Origin: Bellilinea sp034411135
GTDB taxonomy: Bacteria; Chloroflexota; Anaerolineae; Anaerolineales; Anaerolineaceae
Length of the DNA: 64,000 nt
Assembly: GCA_034411135.1 (NCBI GenBank)
Contig: DAOUMN010000079.1
Location: 46,288 to 110,287 of the forward strand
Direction of reading: 5' to 3'
The notes under the pieces were generated by a model. That model was given only the letters and a program-made list of their open reading frames with translations. It searched no databases and was not told the origin of the DNA. Positions 1 to 8,300 of this stretch are shown here, one piece after another. Both the position numbers and the translations under genes were made by a program. Within the stretch, counting starts at the first letter, position 1. Every line of letters starts with the position of its first letter.

Positions 1-339
1 GAACAATTTCGGCGTGCGGCAAAGCACCTCCAGGTAGTGGATCAGCGCTTGAGCCGCGCCGTGGCGTCGCCATGCAGGGGCAACGTACAGTAAGGTGAGA
101 AATCCATTACCGAAGGACCCGTAATCGAACAGGGCAAAGCCAATGGTTTGCCCGCCAGCCTGCGCCAGCAGGCATTCACCCGTGCTGGCGGCGTGGCGCA
201 GGTGCGCCAGGCGGTCAGCATCCGTCGCAGCGAGCGGGTCAAGAGCGATCAGATCATCCAGATCACCGGCAGACGCAGAACGGATGGTAAAGGTAGCGCC
301 GCCGGGAGGCGGGTGGGAAGTTTGCTGTGATACAGCCAT
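1..339 (-). CDS. GNAT-family N-acetyltransferase (C-terminus cut by window edge)
   Basis: The reading frame is open from an ATG at 339 down to base 1, giving 113 residues before the edge. A GAGGA ribosome-binding site lies 8 nt upstream of the ATG. The residues around 84-101 (LYVAPAWRRHGAAQALI) match GNAT motif A, with the R-R-x-G-x-A acetyl-CoA pyrophosphate loop. The upstream part carries the usual first strand and helix (TIRSASAGDLDDLIALD). GNAT enzymes move an acetyl group from acetyl-CoA to an amine; the substrate cannot be told. The last strand and helix lie outside the window. It is the third of three minus-strand units (NTF2-like, glyoxalase remnant, GNAT) that may once have been co-transcribed. 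Confidence 0.8.
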   Translation of the reverse strand, partial: MAVSQQTSHPPPGGATFTIRSASAGDLDDLIALDPLAATDADRLAHLRHAASTGECLLAQAGGQTIGFALFDYGSFGNGFLTLLYVAPAWRRHGAAQALIHYLEVLCRTPKLF

Positions 340-396
340 AAGTTTTCCTCATCAACAGGCGGCTTGGCGCCGCCCACATAGAGCGGTTGGCTGCGC

Positions 397-502
397 TCAA
401 CCGGCGCGCAGTGGTTGGTTAATTTCGATCAGATTGCCATCCCAGGTCGCGGAAATTGTGCACCAGCAGACGGGTGAATTCAAATTTGAATTGTATGATC
501 AT
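397..502 (-). pseudogene. Remnant of a VOC/glyoxalase-fold protein with internal deletion
   Basis: An intact start with a strong ribosome-binding site (GGAGAGGAG) opens MIIQFKFEFTRLLVHNFRD, which looks like the first strand of a VOC-family subunit. After that point the frame shifts by one base and continues straight into DGNLIEINQPLRAG followed by a stop. That second piece is the typical last strand of the same family (D-G-N-x-I-E metal/edge strand). About 80-90 middle residues expected in the family are absent, so a deletion fused the two ends and destroyed the gene. In the first frame it would end after 27 residues. The family assignment rests on these two short but characteristic pieces. 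Confidence 0.6.
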
Positions 503-569
503 CTCCTCTCCGGATAAAAAGCGATCGTTATAATGAGAACCGACGAGCCAAGCCGGTCAACTTTCGCAC

Positions 570-956
570 TCAATCCTCAATTGGCTCGACCCAGGCGCGG
601 CGGTTATTGGGAGCGGGGTAGTCCTCGGGCCAGAATTCGACCATGCGGGCTATTTTGCCGCCGCGAATCTCGAAAAAGGTAATGGCGCGGGCGGTCACGG
701 TTCCATCCGAGACGCATACATCACTGACTGCCTCGTCTTCACCGGCGACAATGCGGTTGATGGTGAATGTCCAGGGGCCATGCGCCGGATAGTGCTGGTT
801 GACCAGAGCAAAATTCAGCCGACCGCGAATGCGCTCGCGCGATTGCGGCCATTCGAGCAGGAAGTCATCGCTCAATACCTGACCGACGGCGTGAAAATCG
901 TTGCCTGCCATCAATGCCCAAAACGTTTCGACTACCTGCCGGGTGTTCAGGTTCAT
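570..956 (-). CDS. NTF2-like / SnoaL-type nuclear transport factor 2 family protein
   Basis: This 128-residue protein starts at the ATG preceded by GAAAGGAAG. The longer frame upstream has no ribosome-binding site. It has the cone-shaped NTF2 fold pattern: an N-terminal helix (TRQVVETFWALMAGNDFHAV) followed by strands with many acidic and aromatic pocket residues, and a late FFEIRGGKIARMVEFWPED segment typical of SnoaL-like proteins. Members act as small isomerases, hydrolases or ligand-binding proteins, and the substrate here is unknown. It is cytoplasmic, with no signal peptide. The minus-strand VOC remnant and the acetyltransferase follow downstream. Confidence 0.75.
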   Translation of the reverse strand: MNLNTRQVVETFWALMAGNDFHAVGQVLSDDFLLEWPQSRERIRGRLNFALVNQHYPAHGPWTFTINRIVAGEDEAVSDVCVSDGTVTARAITFFEIRGGKIARMVEFWPEDYPAPNNRRAWVEPIED

Positions 957-1086
957 TGCCGGGCTTCCTTTCGCTGAATCGCTGTGCTGCGTGTTTTCAT
1001 TATAAATTCCCGGCGCAGGCGAAGTCAATTGGCTGTTCTGGATCACAGGGGACGCCCAGCACGGCATTTTTTAAGCATTCATGCTC

Positions 1087-1115
1087 TTGTCAGCCGTTCG
1101 CCGCGCGGGTATAAT
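1087..1115 (+). promoter_or_regulatory. Sigma-70-type promoter for the nurA-herA operon
   Basis: TTGTCA and TATAAT are separated by exactly 17 nt, 32 nt before the nurA start codon. Five of six bases match in the -35 box and six of six in the -10 box. The expected transcription start near 1122 leaves a short leader of about 25 nt. Confidence 0.7.
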
Positions 1116-1147
1116 CTGAAACAAATGTTCGATAAGAAGGGGCAAAG

Positions 1148-2338
1148 ATGCCGGTCAATTATCTGCAAATTCAGCGCCAGATCAACGAGAAGTGCTCCAG
1201 CGCCGGTGAGCGCCAGCTTATCCTCGACGACCGCCTGGCGCGCGCCCGCGCCCTGCTCGCGCAGCACGCTGCCAGCCTGGACGAACTGCGCGAGCGCGTC
1301 GAGCAGGCAGCCAGCCGCGAAGCCAGCCTGCGCTGTGCTGCTCCTCTGCTCGAAAACCTGACCGCCGCCATCGCTGTGCCCGAATCGACCGCTCTGCCGC
1401 TGCTGCTGGCAGCCGACGGCTCACAGGTCAACCCCAGCCGCCACGACCCGATCGAGTTCGCGGTGATCAACATCGGCATCTTCCGCATCCAGCCCAGCGG
1501 CGGAGTCATTCCCGCCGAGGAAACCGCCAGCGAACTGTACCTGTTCGAAGACCTGGACAACCCGCTCACCCCGCTGACCGAGGAGGTGGTAGCGCTCAAG
1601 CGCGACCTGTCCGAGCGGCGCATGCTTGCCCGGCGCGCCGAAGCCGAGAGCGGCAGCTTTGCCATCCTGACCCTGACCGATGGACCCCTGGAGCTGTACC
1701 GCGAGCCCCGCGAAAACCGCCAGTTCGATCAGTTGTTCCGCGAATACCTGCAGGTGCTCGAACGCATGGCGCAGATGAATGTGATCACCGCCGGCTACGT
1801 GGATAAACCCGCCAGCGACTTGGTGGTGCGCCTGCTTGAGCTGACCCTTTACCCCATCGAGCAAGCCCGCGATGCGCAGCGCGATCGCCCGCTCGCCGGA
1901 GTGCGCGACCATCACCTGTATGCCGGGCTGCTCCAGCCCGGGCAGCGCAGCGCAGTCTTCGCCATCCAATCACCCGGCAGCAGCCGCTTCGGCAATTACA
2001 ACCTGAATCTGATGCCGTGTTTCTTCTACCTGAATACCGCGCAAGGCAAAGACAGCATGCTGGCGCGGGTGGAAATACCGCGCTGGGTGGCGCTGCGCCC
2101 GGCACTGGTCGATATGCTGCATGCGGCGTTGTTGCAGCAGTGCCGCCAGACCGGCAGCCAGCCCTACCCCTACGCGCTGCACCGCGCCCACGAGATTGCC
2201 CTGGTCAGCCGCGAGGAAAAGGAACAAATTCAGGCAATGATCACCCGCGCCATGCGCGGCGCTGGGCTTGAGGTCGGCGAAAAGAGCGCCAAACAAGCTC
2301 TCAAAGATCTGCCAGCAAAAGGGAGGCACACACCATGA
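1148..2338 (+). CDS. nurA: NurA-domain 5'-3' nuclease
   Basis: This 396-residue protein has the NurA motif (LLAADGSQVNPSRHDPIEF) around residues 86-104, where the aspartate of D-G-S is the first metal ligand. The N-terminus (about residues 10-75) is a predicted coiled coil. A second acidic segment (LTLTDGPLEL, about residue 175) and a C-terminal LHRAHEIALVSREEKEQI motif complete the RNase H-like nuclease pattern. In archaea NurA pairs with the HerA translocase to resect double-strand breaks; bacterial homologues are less studied. The stop codon overlaps the next start by 4 nt (ATGA), so the two are translationally coupled. The first gene of the operon carries the promoter at 1087-1115. Confidence 0.85.
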   Translation: MPVNYLQIQRQINEKCSSAGERQLILDDRLARARALLAQHAASLDELRERVEQAASREASLRCAAPLLENLTAAIAVPESTALPLLLAADGSQVNPSRHDPIEFAVINIGIFRIQPSGGVIPAEETASELYLFEDLDNPLTPLTEEVVALKRDLSERRMLARRAEAESGSFAILTLTDGPLELYREPRENRQFDQLFREYLQVLERMAQMNVITAGYVDKPASDLVVRLLELTLYPIEQARDAQRDRPLAGVRDHHLYAGLLQPGQRSAVFAIQSPGSSRFGNYNLNLMPCFFYLNTAQGKDSMLARVEIPRWVALRPALVDMLHAALLQQCRQTGSQPYPYALHRAHEIALVSREEKEQIQAMITRAMRGAGLEVGEKSAKQALKDLPAKGRHTP

Positions 2339-2946
2339 GCACACTTCGGATTGGGCGCCTGCTGCGCGCCACCACCACCGGCTGCGTGATCGGCTGCCGT
2401 GTCAACCAATTAGATCTGCCCGTCTTTGGCGGCATGGTGCGCATCCCGCTGGCAGACGGCAGCCAGATCTTCGGGTTGATCCATAACATCCAGATCGACG
2501 ACGACGGCTTGATCCGCCAGTTAATCACCAGCGAAGCCGTCACCGACGAGGTGCTGCTCGACAACCGTAACAATCGCAACGTGCCAGTCGAGATTGGTGT
2601 GATCTTCATCGGCAGCCAGCAAGACGGGCAGATAGCCCACCTGCTACCGCCGCGTCCACCGCTCAGCCTGGATGAGATCTTTATCTGCACCAGGCAAGAG
2701 GTAGCTGCCTTCACCGCCGCCGGGCGTTTTGGCTACCTGCGTCACATCCTGCGCGATGCAACCCTGCCGCAGGCAGAACTGCTGGCAGCCCACATTCAGC
2801 AAGCCGGGCAAGCGCAGCAGGCGCTGGGCAACCCCGGCTGGGTACAGGCAGTCACCCGCGAATTGATCATCCTGCTGCGCGATGATTACGCCGCGTTGAT
2901 GAACGTGCTCAGCGCGGTGAGTGATATTTCCATCATCCAATCCTGA
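2335..2946 (+). CDS. HAS-barrel-like accessory protein of the NurA-HerA operon
   Basis: This 203-residue protein has no catalytic motif that I recognise. The first 130 residues look like a small beta barrel with a G-x-V-x-G-x-x-V-N start and alternating hydrophobic strands (GCVIGCRVNQLDLPV, VRIPLADGSQIFGLIHNI), resembling the HAS barrel that caps HerA. The last 70 residues are helical (FGYLRHILRDATLPQAELL, and a closing LLRDDYAALMNVLSAVSDI). It overlaps nurA by 4 nt and ends 14 nt before herA, so it should be made with both. An adaptor or regulatory subunit between nuclease and translocase is a reasonable inference from position. No function is shown by the sequence. Confidence 0.75.
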   Translation: MSTLRIGRLLRATTTGCVIGCRVNQLDLPVFGGMVRIPLADGSQIFGLIHNIQIDDDGLIRQLITSEAVTDEVLLDNRNNRNVPVEIGVIFIGSQQDGQIAHLLPPRPPLSLDEIFICTRQEVAAFTAAGRFGYLRHILRDATLPQAELLAAHIQQAGQAQQALGNPGWVQAVTRELIILLRDDYAALMNVLSAVSDISIIQS

Positions 2947-2960
2947 AGAGGGCTGCATCC

Positions 2961-4679
2961 ATGAACCTACCCGCCAACCCACCCCATGAGACAATCCTCG
3001 GCTATGTCGTCGGCGGCAGCCTGAAGGACTCCATCACCGTGCGCCTGACCGTCCCGCCCCAACAGGTCAAGGAAGGTTCGTTTGTGGTTATCGAGAGCGG
3101 CAACTGGCGTTTTTACGGCACGGTGACCGACATCCAGCTGGGCAGCACCGATCCGCGCTTTGCCGATGAACAATCCGAGGCACGCCTGCCGGCGGGCATT
3201 GCCAGCCTGCTGCACGGACAGACGCTGTACGCCAACCTGCAGATCCTGCCTGCGTTGATGCAGGAGGTGGGACCCGACCCGGCATCGCCGGAATACGACG
3301 CGTGGCGCGCCAGTCACCCGGACGATAGCGGCTTGCAGCCCCAGCCGGTCAAGACTGTGCCCGCCCACCACGCGCCGCTGCACGCTGCCCAGGCGGTGGA
3401 TGTCGCCAACATCTTCGGACAGCCCGACCAGCGCAACTTTGTCATCGGCTACACCCGCGAGCAAAACCTACCCATTCCGATCGATCTGGAGAAGTTCGTC
3501 CAACGCTCGTCGGGCATCTTTGGCGCCACCGGCACGGGCAAATCGTTCCTCACGCGCCTGCTGCTGGCTGGACTGGTGCATTACAACAAAGCCTCGACGC
3601 TGTTGTTCGACATGCACAACGAGTACGCCTACGAAGATATCGCCTCGGACACCCAAGAAAAAATTCCCGGTCTGGCGGACAAGTTCAAAACCCGCGTGCG
3701 GGTGGTTGCGTTGGGCGAAAGCGCCTCGATTCGCGGACGTAGCCCGGATTTCACCCTCATGCTGGCGGAACGCGACATCCAGCCGGAGGACATCGAGATG
3801 CTCACCCGCGAGCTGAACCTGCGCGAGACTACCCCCGCCACGCTGGAGGCGCTGCGGCATTCGTTTGGCGATAACTGGTTCGGCGAGTTCAAGCGCATGC
3901 GCTACGGCGCAATGATCGAGGACGAGAACGGCAAGAAGATCCCCGCACCGGACAGCGTGGCGCACTGGGCGAATCAGAACGGGGTCAACGTAGCAGCTGC
4001 CGAGGGTTTACACAGCAAATTGCAGCGCGTATTTAATAAGCCGTACATTATTCCCAACCCGCCCGCCAACAGCCTGCAACAGATCATCGAAGCCCTGGCA
4101 GGCAGGCTGCATGTGGTTCTATCGTTTGGCGAGCACGAATCGGACCTGGACTACCTGCTGGTGACCAACCTGATCACCCGCCGCATCCGCCAGGAGTGGG
4201 AAAAGCGCACCAATGCCTACCGCTCACACCCGGACAAGAACCCCGAGCCGCGCCCGCTGGTGGTGGTGATCGAAGAAGCGCACAAACTGCTCAACCGCGA
4301 AATGGCAGCCCAAACCGCCTTTTCGACCATTGCGCGCGAAATGCGTAAATACTATGTTACCCTGCTGATCGTTGACCAACGTCCGTCGCAGATTTACGAC
4401 GAGGTCATGTCGCAATTGGGCACGCGGGTCAGCGCCTGGCTGGGCGACGAGGCGGACATCGCCGCGGTGTTGTCCGGGCTGGCAGGACGGGATGCGCTGC
4501 GCGGTATGCTGGCGCGCCTGCAGCCCAAGGAAGAAGCCCTGCTGCTCGGCTGGGGAGTGAGTATGCCGATTCTGGTGCGCTCACGCCGCTACGATGCCAG
4601 CTTCTTCCGCGAACTGGGCATGAACGAACCCGGCGCACGCAAAGCCGACGACGCCATCCGCGAACTATTTGGCGGGTAG
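2961..4679 (+). CDS. herA: HerA-family DNA translocase/helicase ATPase
   Basis: This 572-residue protein starts with a HAS barrel (residues about 10-100, ILGYVVGGSLKDSITVRLT), followed by a HerA/FtsK-type RecA fold. Walker A is GATGTGKS near residue 188. Walker B with its glutamate is VVVIEEAHK near residue 433. A later arginine-containing VDQRPSQI segment near 475 matches the HerA sensor region. Hexameric HerA pumps DNA to NurA during end resection. Related HerA proteins also work in anti-phage systems with other effectors. The gene closes the three-gene operon. An inserted acidic segment near residues 240-330 is longer than in archaeal HerA, as far as I can judge. Confidence 0.88.
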   Translation: MNLPANPPHETILGYVVGGSLKDSITVRLTVPPQQVKEGSFVVIESGNWRFYGTVTDIQLGSTDPRFADEQSEARLPAGIASLLHGQTLYANLQILPALMQEVGPDPASPEYDAWRASHPDDSGLQPQPVKTVPAHHAPLHAAQAVDVANIFGQPDQRNFVIGYTREQNLPIPIDLEKFVQRSSGIFGATGTGKSFLTRLLLAGLVHYNKASTLLFDMHNEYAYEDIASDTQEKIPGLADKFKTRVRVVALGESASIRGRSPDFTLMLAERDIQPEDIEMLTRELNLRETTPATLEALRHSFGDNWFGEFKRMRYGAMIEDENGKKIPAPDSVAHWANQNGVNVAAAEGLHSKLQRVFNKPYIIPNPPANSLQQIIEALAGRLHVVLSFGEHESDLDYLLVTNLITRRIRQEWEKRTNAYRSHPDKNPEPRPLVVVIEEAHKLLNREMAAQTAFSTIAREMRKYYVTLLIVDQRPSQIYDEVMSQLGTRVSAWLGDEADIAAVLSGLAGRDALRGMLARLQPKEEALLLGWGVSMPILVRSRRYDASFFRELGMNEPGARKADDAIRELFGG

Positions 4680-4691
4680 GAACCTGTTTTT

Positions 4692-4830
4692 CATGCTCTA
4701 AGCGTTTGTCCTGAGCATGCCACTCATTTGCAAGCTGAGCCTGCCAAAGCTAAGAATGGGCAAATGGTTTGTGATTTCCTTTATCACGAGACCGGCAGTT
4801 TTTATCGCTTGATGCAATTTCACCTGCCGG
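4692..4830 (+). other. Non-coding stretch with two inverted repeats after herA
   Basis: The 330 bases between herA and the ECF gene hold no convincing ORF. CATGCTC (4692-4698) pairs with GAGCATG (4713-4719), and CCGGCAG (4792-4798) pairs with CTGCCGG (4824-4830). Neither is followed by a T-run, so they are only weak terminator candidates for herA. Confidence 0.35.
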
Positions 4831-4890
4831 ACGGGGCATTGCGCACCTGCACCTCACCAAACTCCCTGATTACTTAATAAAAATAAGTGA

Positions 4891-4918
4891 TTGACAAACC
4901 CCCCGGCTTCAGTATACT
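4891..4918 (+). promoter_or_regulatory. Strong sigma-70-type promoter of the ECF transporter operon
   Basis: A consensus TTGACA is followed after 16 nt by TATACT. The surrounding DNA is AT-rich, unlike the coding regions. Transcription should start near 4925, giving a leader of about 80 nt. Confidence 0.75.
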
Positions 4919-4930
4919 AATACTATCTCT

Positions 4931-4953
4931 GCATGCTTGTCTGACAAACATGC
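4931..4953 (+). promoter_or_regulatory. 5'-leader hairpin of the ECF operon
   Basis: GCATG pairs with CATGC, and inside it TTGT pairs with ACAA across a CTG loop with one mismatch. It lies just after the predicted transcription start. A T-rich run (4962-4967) follows 8 nt later. It could protect the mRNA end or act as a weak attenuator. No known riboswitch consensus was seen. Confidence 0.4.
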
Positions 4954-5007
4954 ATTCCCATCTTTTTATTCAATTTCATATTTCTATTTAAGAGGAAGGA
5001 GGTTTGT

Positions 5008-5643
5008 ATGGCTGATGTCCAAGGTAAACCGGGGGAATTGACCGCCGAACAGATTTGGACGGTCCAGAAGGGGGAAAAGCGCTCGATTGGTGTGATCCAC
5101 ATTGTCATCACCGCGCTTTTGATCGGCATTGGTTTTGTTGTTGGCGCATTCGGTTCAATTAGTTTTCCGCTTGGTTTTGGGGTTAACTTCTTTTGGACGG
5201 GCATTGCTGTCCAACAGGTCGGCGCGATCTGGTTTGGCGGTTGGGGCGTCATCGCAGGTGCAATTTTCCCCTTCTTCTCCAATGCCATCGCGGGTACTCC
5301 TTTCTATGTTTCAGCCGCTTACATTCCAGCCAATGCGGTACAGGCTTTTCTGCCCGCCTGGGCGTTCCGCAAATTCAAGCTCGACCCGCGCCTGAAAAGT
5401 GGTCGCGACTATTTGATTTTCTTCCTCTCCATGGTGGTTTCCAGCGCGTTTGGCGCGTTGTGGTCAACCCTGGTTGTCTTGCGCGGGTTCAACCTCTTAA
5501 CCACCGATTCGCTGCCTCTGTTCATTTGGGGCTGGTTTGGCGGCAATGTTGTGGCAGGGGTTGTGCTGAATTTCATCCTGCTTAAGGCGCTTTCGGCAGT
5601 TGTAATTCGCACCCCCGCGTTTGTCAAGCGTTGGTTCTCCTGA
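5008..5643 (+). CDS. ECF transporter substrate-binding S component (substrate unknown)
   Basis: This 211-residue integral membrane protein has a soluble start of about 28 residues and then five or six hydrophobic segments (about 30-52, 54-85, 88-112, 135-160, 166-195). Small residues dominate the first helix (ITALLIGIGFVVGAFGS), as in S components that carry the A-x-x-x-A interface for EcfT. The ribosome-binding site AGGAAGGAGG is near perfect. EcfT and two EcfA genes follow, so this is a dedicated group I arrangement. S components bind one vitamin or metal with high affinity. Neither this sequence nor the neighbours identify which one, and no biosynthesis gene of a vitamin is adjacent. Confidence 0.8.
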   Translation: MADVQGKPGELTAEQIWTVQKGEKRSIGVIHIVITALLIGIGFVVGAFGSISFPLGFGVNFFWTGIAVQQVGAIWFGGWGVIAGAIFPFFSNAIAGTPFYVSAAYIPANAVQAFLPAWAFRKFKLDPRLKSGRDYLIFFLSMVVSSAFGALWSTLVVLRGFNLLTTDSLPLFIWGWFGGNVVAGVVLNFILLKALSAVVIRTPAFVKRWFS

Positions 5644-5663
5644 TCGATCCGAATTATGTGACG

Positions 5664-5694
5664 ATGAGGGGGCAGGCAGTGCCAGCCCCCTCAT
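5664..5694 (+). terminator. Intercistronic hairpin between ECF S and T genes
   Basis: ATGAGGGGGC (5664-5673) pairs perfectly with GCCCCCTCAT (5685-5694), and the inner part pairs further (GGC with GCC). No T-run follows. The position between S and T genes of one operon suggests partial termination or an RNA-processing/stability element that uncouples S from T and A levels. Confidence 0.55.
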
Positions 5695-5716
5695 TCATTG
5701 TTCGTGAGGTATTCGG

Positions 5717-6565
5717 ATGAATAAAACCCTGCTGGGCTATGTGCCCGATGAATCGCCCATTTATGCAATCCATCCTTTTGTAAAACTGTTTTTTCTTCTG
5801 GTAGTCAGCCTGTTTCCGCTTTTCATCCAAGCTCCAGAATGGAACGCGGCTTTGTTTATTCTCGTCATCCTGTTGATGGCTTACAGCCGGGTCAACATGC
5901 GCATCATGCGCATTTACGTGCCGGTGGCTGTCTCAATGGGCACGATCATCTTGATTTCCTACACCATTTTGGGAGGCATTCACCCAGAATTCTCGGTGCT
6001 GTTCACCTTCCTGGGACACCCCATTTATTGGGAACGCATCCGCGATGCCTTGGTGGTCTATTTTCGCATCTTACCCATGATTGCAACGATGGTATTTTTC
6101 CTGTCCACCTCCCGAGAACGGGATGTGATCGTGGCAATGCGCAGCATTCGCATGCCCTTTGTAGTAACCTATGTGTTTGCAATGGCTCTGCGCTCCGCCG
6201 GGATGGTGCTGGAGGACTTTCAAATTGTGCGCCAGGCTGAACAGGCTCGCGGCTTCGACACCAGTGGAAAATCGCTGATCTATAAAATCCGCAAATATGT
6301 GATGTACATGATCCCGCTCTTTGCGCTTTCGCTGCGGCGCTCGGAAGAGTTTACCAACGCCCTGGTCGCACGCGGCTATGCCTTCACCGGCGAAGCTGCC
6401 AAAGTAAAAAGAGCCGATTATGTGCTTACCCATTACCAGTTCCGCAATCTCGACCGGGTTCTGGTTGCTCTAATCCTTTTGTCGTTTATCACCCTGCTGG
6501 TATTACGCTACTATTTCGGATTTTTTGTCCTCGATACATCCTGGATCCAACTATTACATCCATAA
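5717..6565 (+). CDS. ecfT: ECF transporter transmembrane scaffold T component
   Basis: This 282-residue protein has four to six hydrophobic segments in the first half (about 22-60, 72-95, 110-135) and one at the end (about 245-270). The cytoplasmic coupling part contains two A-R-G-type motifs, EQARGFDTSG (about 176) and ALVARGYAFTG (about 217), which seat in the grooves of the two ATPases; these define EcfT. It links the S component to the ATPase pair in the membrane. The gene lies 73 nt after the S gene, with the hairpin between, and 14 nt before the first ATPase gene. Confidence 0.88.
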   Translation: MNKTLLGYVPDESPIYAIHPFVKLFFLLVVSLFPLFIQAPEWNAALFILVILLMAYSRVNMRIMRIYVPVAVSMGTIILISYTILGGIHPEFSVLFTFLGHPIYWERIRDALVVYFRILPMIATMVFFLSTSRERDVIVAMRSIRMPFVVTYVFAMALRSAGMVLEDFQIVRQAEQARGFDTSGKSLIYKIRKYVMYMIPLFALSLRRSEEFTNALVARGYAFTGEAAKVKRADYVLTHYQFRNLDRVLVALILLSFITLLVLRYYFGFFVLDTSWIQLLHP

Positions 6566-6579
6566 GCCGGGAATGAAAA

Positions 6580-7449
6580 ATGGACCTGATTGAAATAAAA
6601 GACTGTTCATGGACTTACTTAAACCAGCCCAAAGCGGCGCTGCAATCGATCAATCTGACCATTCGCCAGGGTGAATTTGTTGGCATCATTGGACCCAACG
6701 GGGCAGGAAAAACCACTCTGGCGTACATGATCAACGGGCTGATACCCGGTCAGTACCACGGCATCAAGGATGGTGAAGTGCTGGTATACGGCAAAGAGGT
6801 AGAAACCTACCCGCGCGGCGCTTTACAGCGCAAAGTTGGCATGGTCTTTTCCGATCCAGAGGCGCAATTCACCGCTATGACCGTCGAGGACGAATTGGTG
6901 TTCGGCATGGAGAACATTGGGCTGACCATTCCGGAAATCCGCGAACGGCTGGAGTGGGTGTTGTCTCTGACCGATATGGCGCCCTTGATGGGCAAACCAC
7001 CCTACGAGCTTTCGGGTGGTCAAAAACAGCGCGTAGCGCTGGCGGCTGTGCTGGCTATGACACCCGAAGTCATGATCCTGGACGAACCAACTTCCATGCT
7101 CGATCCGATCAGTCGCACGCGGGTCTTCAACGTCTTGGAAAAGACCAAACAGGAGAAAAATAACACCGTCATTGTGATCGAGCACAGCCTGGAGAAATTA
7201 GTGCCACTGGCAGACCGTATGATCCTGCTGCATGATGGCAAAGTGGCGCTGGATGATGAACCGCGCGCCTTCTTTCGCCAAATGCCGGTTTTACTGGAGA
7301 AGGGGATCGAACCGCCGGGTGTGATTCGCTTTTTCCACTGCCTGGCTGAGCAGGGATACACATCCGGCGCACTGCCGTTGACAATCGCGGAAGCCGCCGA
7401 ACAGCTGGATAGAATTTTGGATACGCTCATGGAAGGAGGTAAGGAATGA
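6580..7449 (+). CDS. ecfA: ECF transporter ATPase, first copy
   Basis: This 289-residue ABC ATPase has Walker A GPNGAGKTT (about 38-46), Q-loop SDPEAQFT, signature LSGGQKQR (about 145) and Walker B VMILDEPTS (about 164). A C-terminal extension of about 60 residues is typical of EcfA. It powers substrate release from the S component by toppling it through EcfT. The last four bases overlap the next gene's start, so the two ATPases are translationally coupled and probably form a heterodimer. Confidence 0.88.
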   Translation: MDLIEIKDCSWTYLNQPKAALQSINLTIRQGEFVGIIGPNGAGKTTLAYMINGLIPGQYHGIKDGEVLVYGKEVETYPRGALQRKVGMVFSDPEAQFTAMTVEDELVFGMENIGLTIPEIRERLEWVLSLTDMAPLMGKPPYELSGGQKQRVALAAVLAMTPEVMILDEPTSMLDPISRTRVFNVLEKTKQEKNNTVIVIEHSLEKLVPLADRMILLHDGKVALDDEPRAFFRQMPVLLEKGIEPPGVIRFFHCLAEQGYTSGALPLTIAEAAEQLDRILDTLMEGGKE

Positions 7450-8300
7450 CCTCAATGGAAAACACCTCCTTTATCAATGTGAATAACCTGGTGTATTGCT
7501 ACCCAGATGGAACCCGCGCGCTCGACGGCATTAATATGCAGATTGGTCTGGGCGAAATGATGGCGCTAATCGGGCAGAATGGCTCCGGTAAAACAACCTT
7601 ATCCAAATGCCTGAATGGCTTGTTCAAGCCCACCAGCGGGGACGTGATTGTGGACGGGCTAAATTCGCGCACCACTCCGATTGTCCAGATGGTCAAACGG
7701 GTGGGGTATGTCTTTCAGAATCCAGATCATCAATTATTCAACAGCAATTGCTGGGATGAGATTGCCTATGGACCGCGCAACATCCAATTATCCGAAGCGG
7801 AAGTTAAGGAACGAGTGGAAGAGGCGGCGCGTGTGGTGGGTTTGAAAGAGGAGTATTTCAACGAACATCCTTTCTTCCTCTCCAAAGGTCAGCGCCAACG
7901 GGTGGCAATTGCGTCCATTCTGGCGCTGCGCCCGCGTGTGATCATCGTCGATGAGCCAACAACCGGACAGGACTCTTACCAGTCACTCGAGATTATGAAC
8001 TTCCTTCAGAATTTGAACGAAGAACATGGTCACACCATCATTATCATCACCCATGATATGCCGATTGTTGCCCGCTATGCCCGCCGGGTGGTTGCCATGG
8101 GAAATGGACGCATCCTGGCGGACGACAGCCCGCGTGTAGTGTTCAGCCAACCAGACATCCTGGCGCAGACCTATCTTGAACCACCACAGATCACTCAACT
8201 GGCGCAGCATGCGCAGCGTTGGGGCTTTTCGCAAGGCATCTTAACCGTGGAAGAAATGGTTGCCGAGTTCGAGCGAATTTATTCAGCCAGAAGGCATTGA
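7446..8300 (+). CDS. ecfA: ECF transporter ATPase, second copy
   Basis: This 284-residue ABC ATPase has Walker A GQNGSGKTT (about 41), Q-loop QNPDHQLF, Walker B VIIVDEPTT (about 166) and the switch histidine in IIIITHDMP. The signature reads LSKGQRQR rather than LSGGQ, a change of the first glycine that suggests one of the two composite ATP sites is altered, as often seen in heterodimeric ABC pairs. An upstream AAGGAGG lies inside the preceding gene. It ends the operon; the 148 bases to the next gene hold no clear terminator. Confidence 0.87.
   Translation: MTSMENTSFINVNNLVYCYPDGTRALDGINMQIGLGEMMALIGQNGSGKTTLSKCLNGLFKPTSGDVIVDGLNSRTTPIVQMVKRVGYVFQNPDHQLFNSNCWDEIAYGPRNIQLSEAEVKERVEEAARVVGLKEEYFNEHPFFLSKGQRQRVAIASILALRPRVIIVDEPTTGQDSYQSLEIMNFLQNLNEEHGHTIIIITHDMPIVARYARRVVAMGNGRILADDSPRVVFSQPDILAQTYLEPPQITQLAQHAQRWGFSQGILTVEEMVAEFERIYSARRH

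Noticed and set aside
4757..4813. 18-codon ORF starting MGKWFVISF
   Set aside because: No ribosome-binding site and no sign of constraint; likely chance in an AT-rich stretch.
4680..5007. Riboswitch before the ECF operon
   Set aside because: A leader hairpin exists, but no TPP, cobalamin, FMN, preQ1 or other consensus core was recognised, and the inverted repeat at 4792-4830 lies upstream of the promoter.
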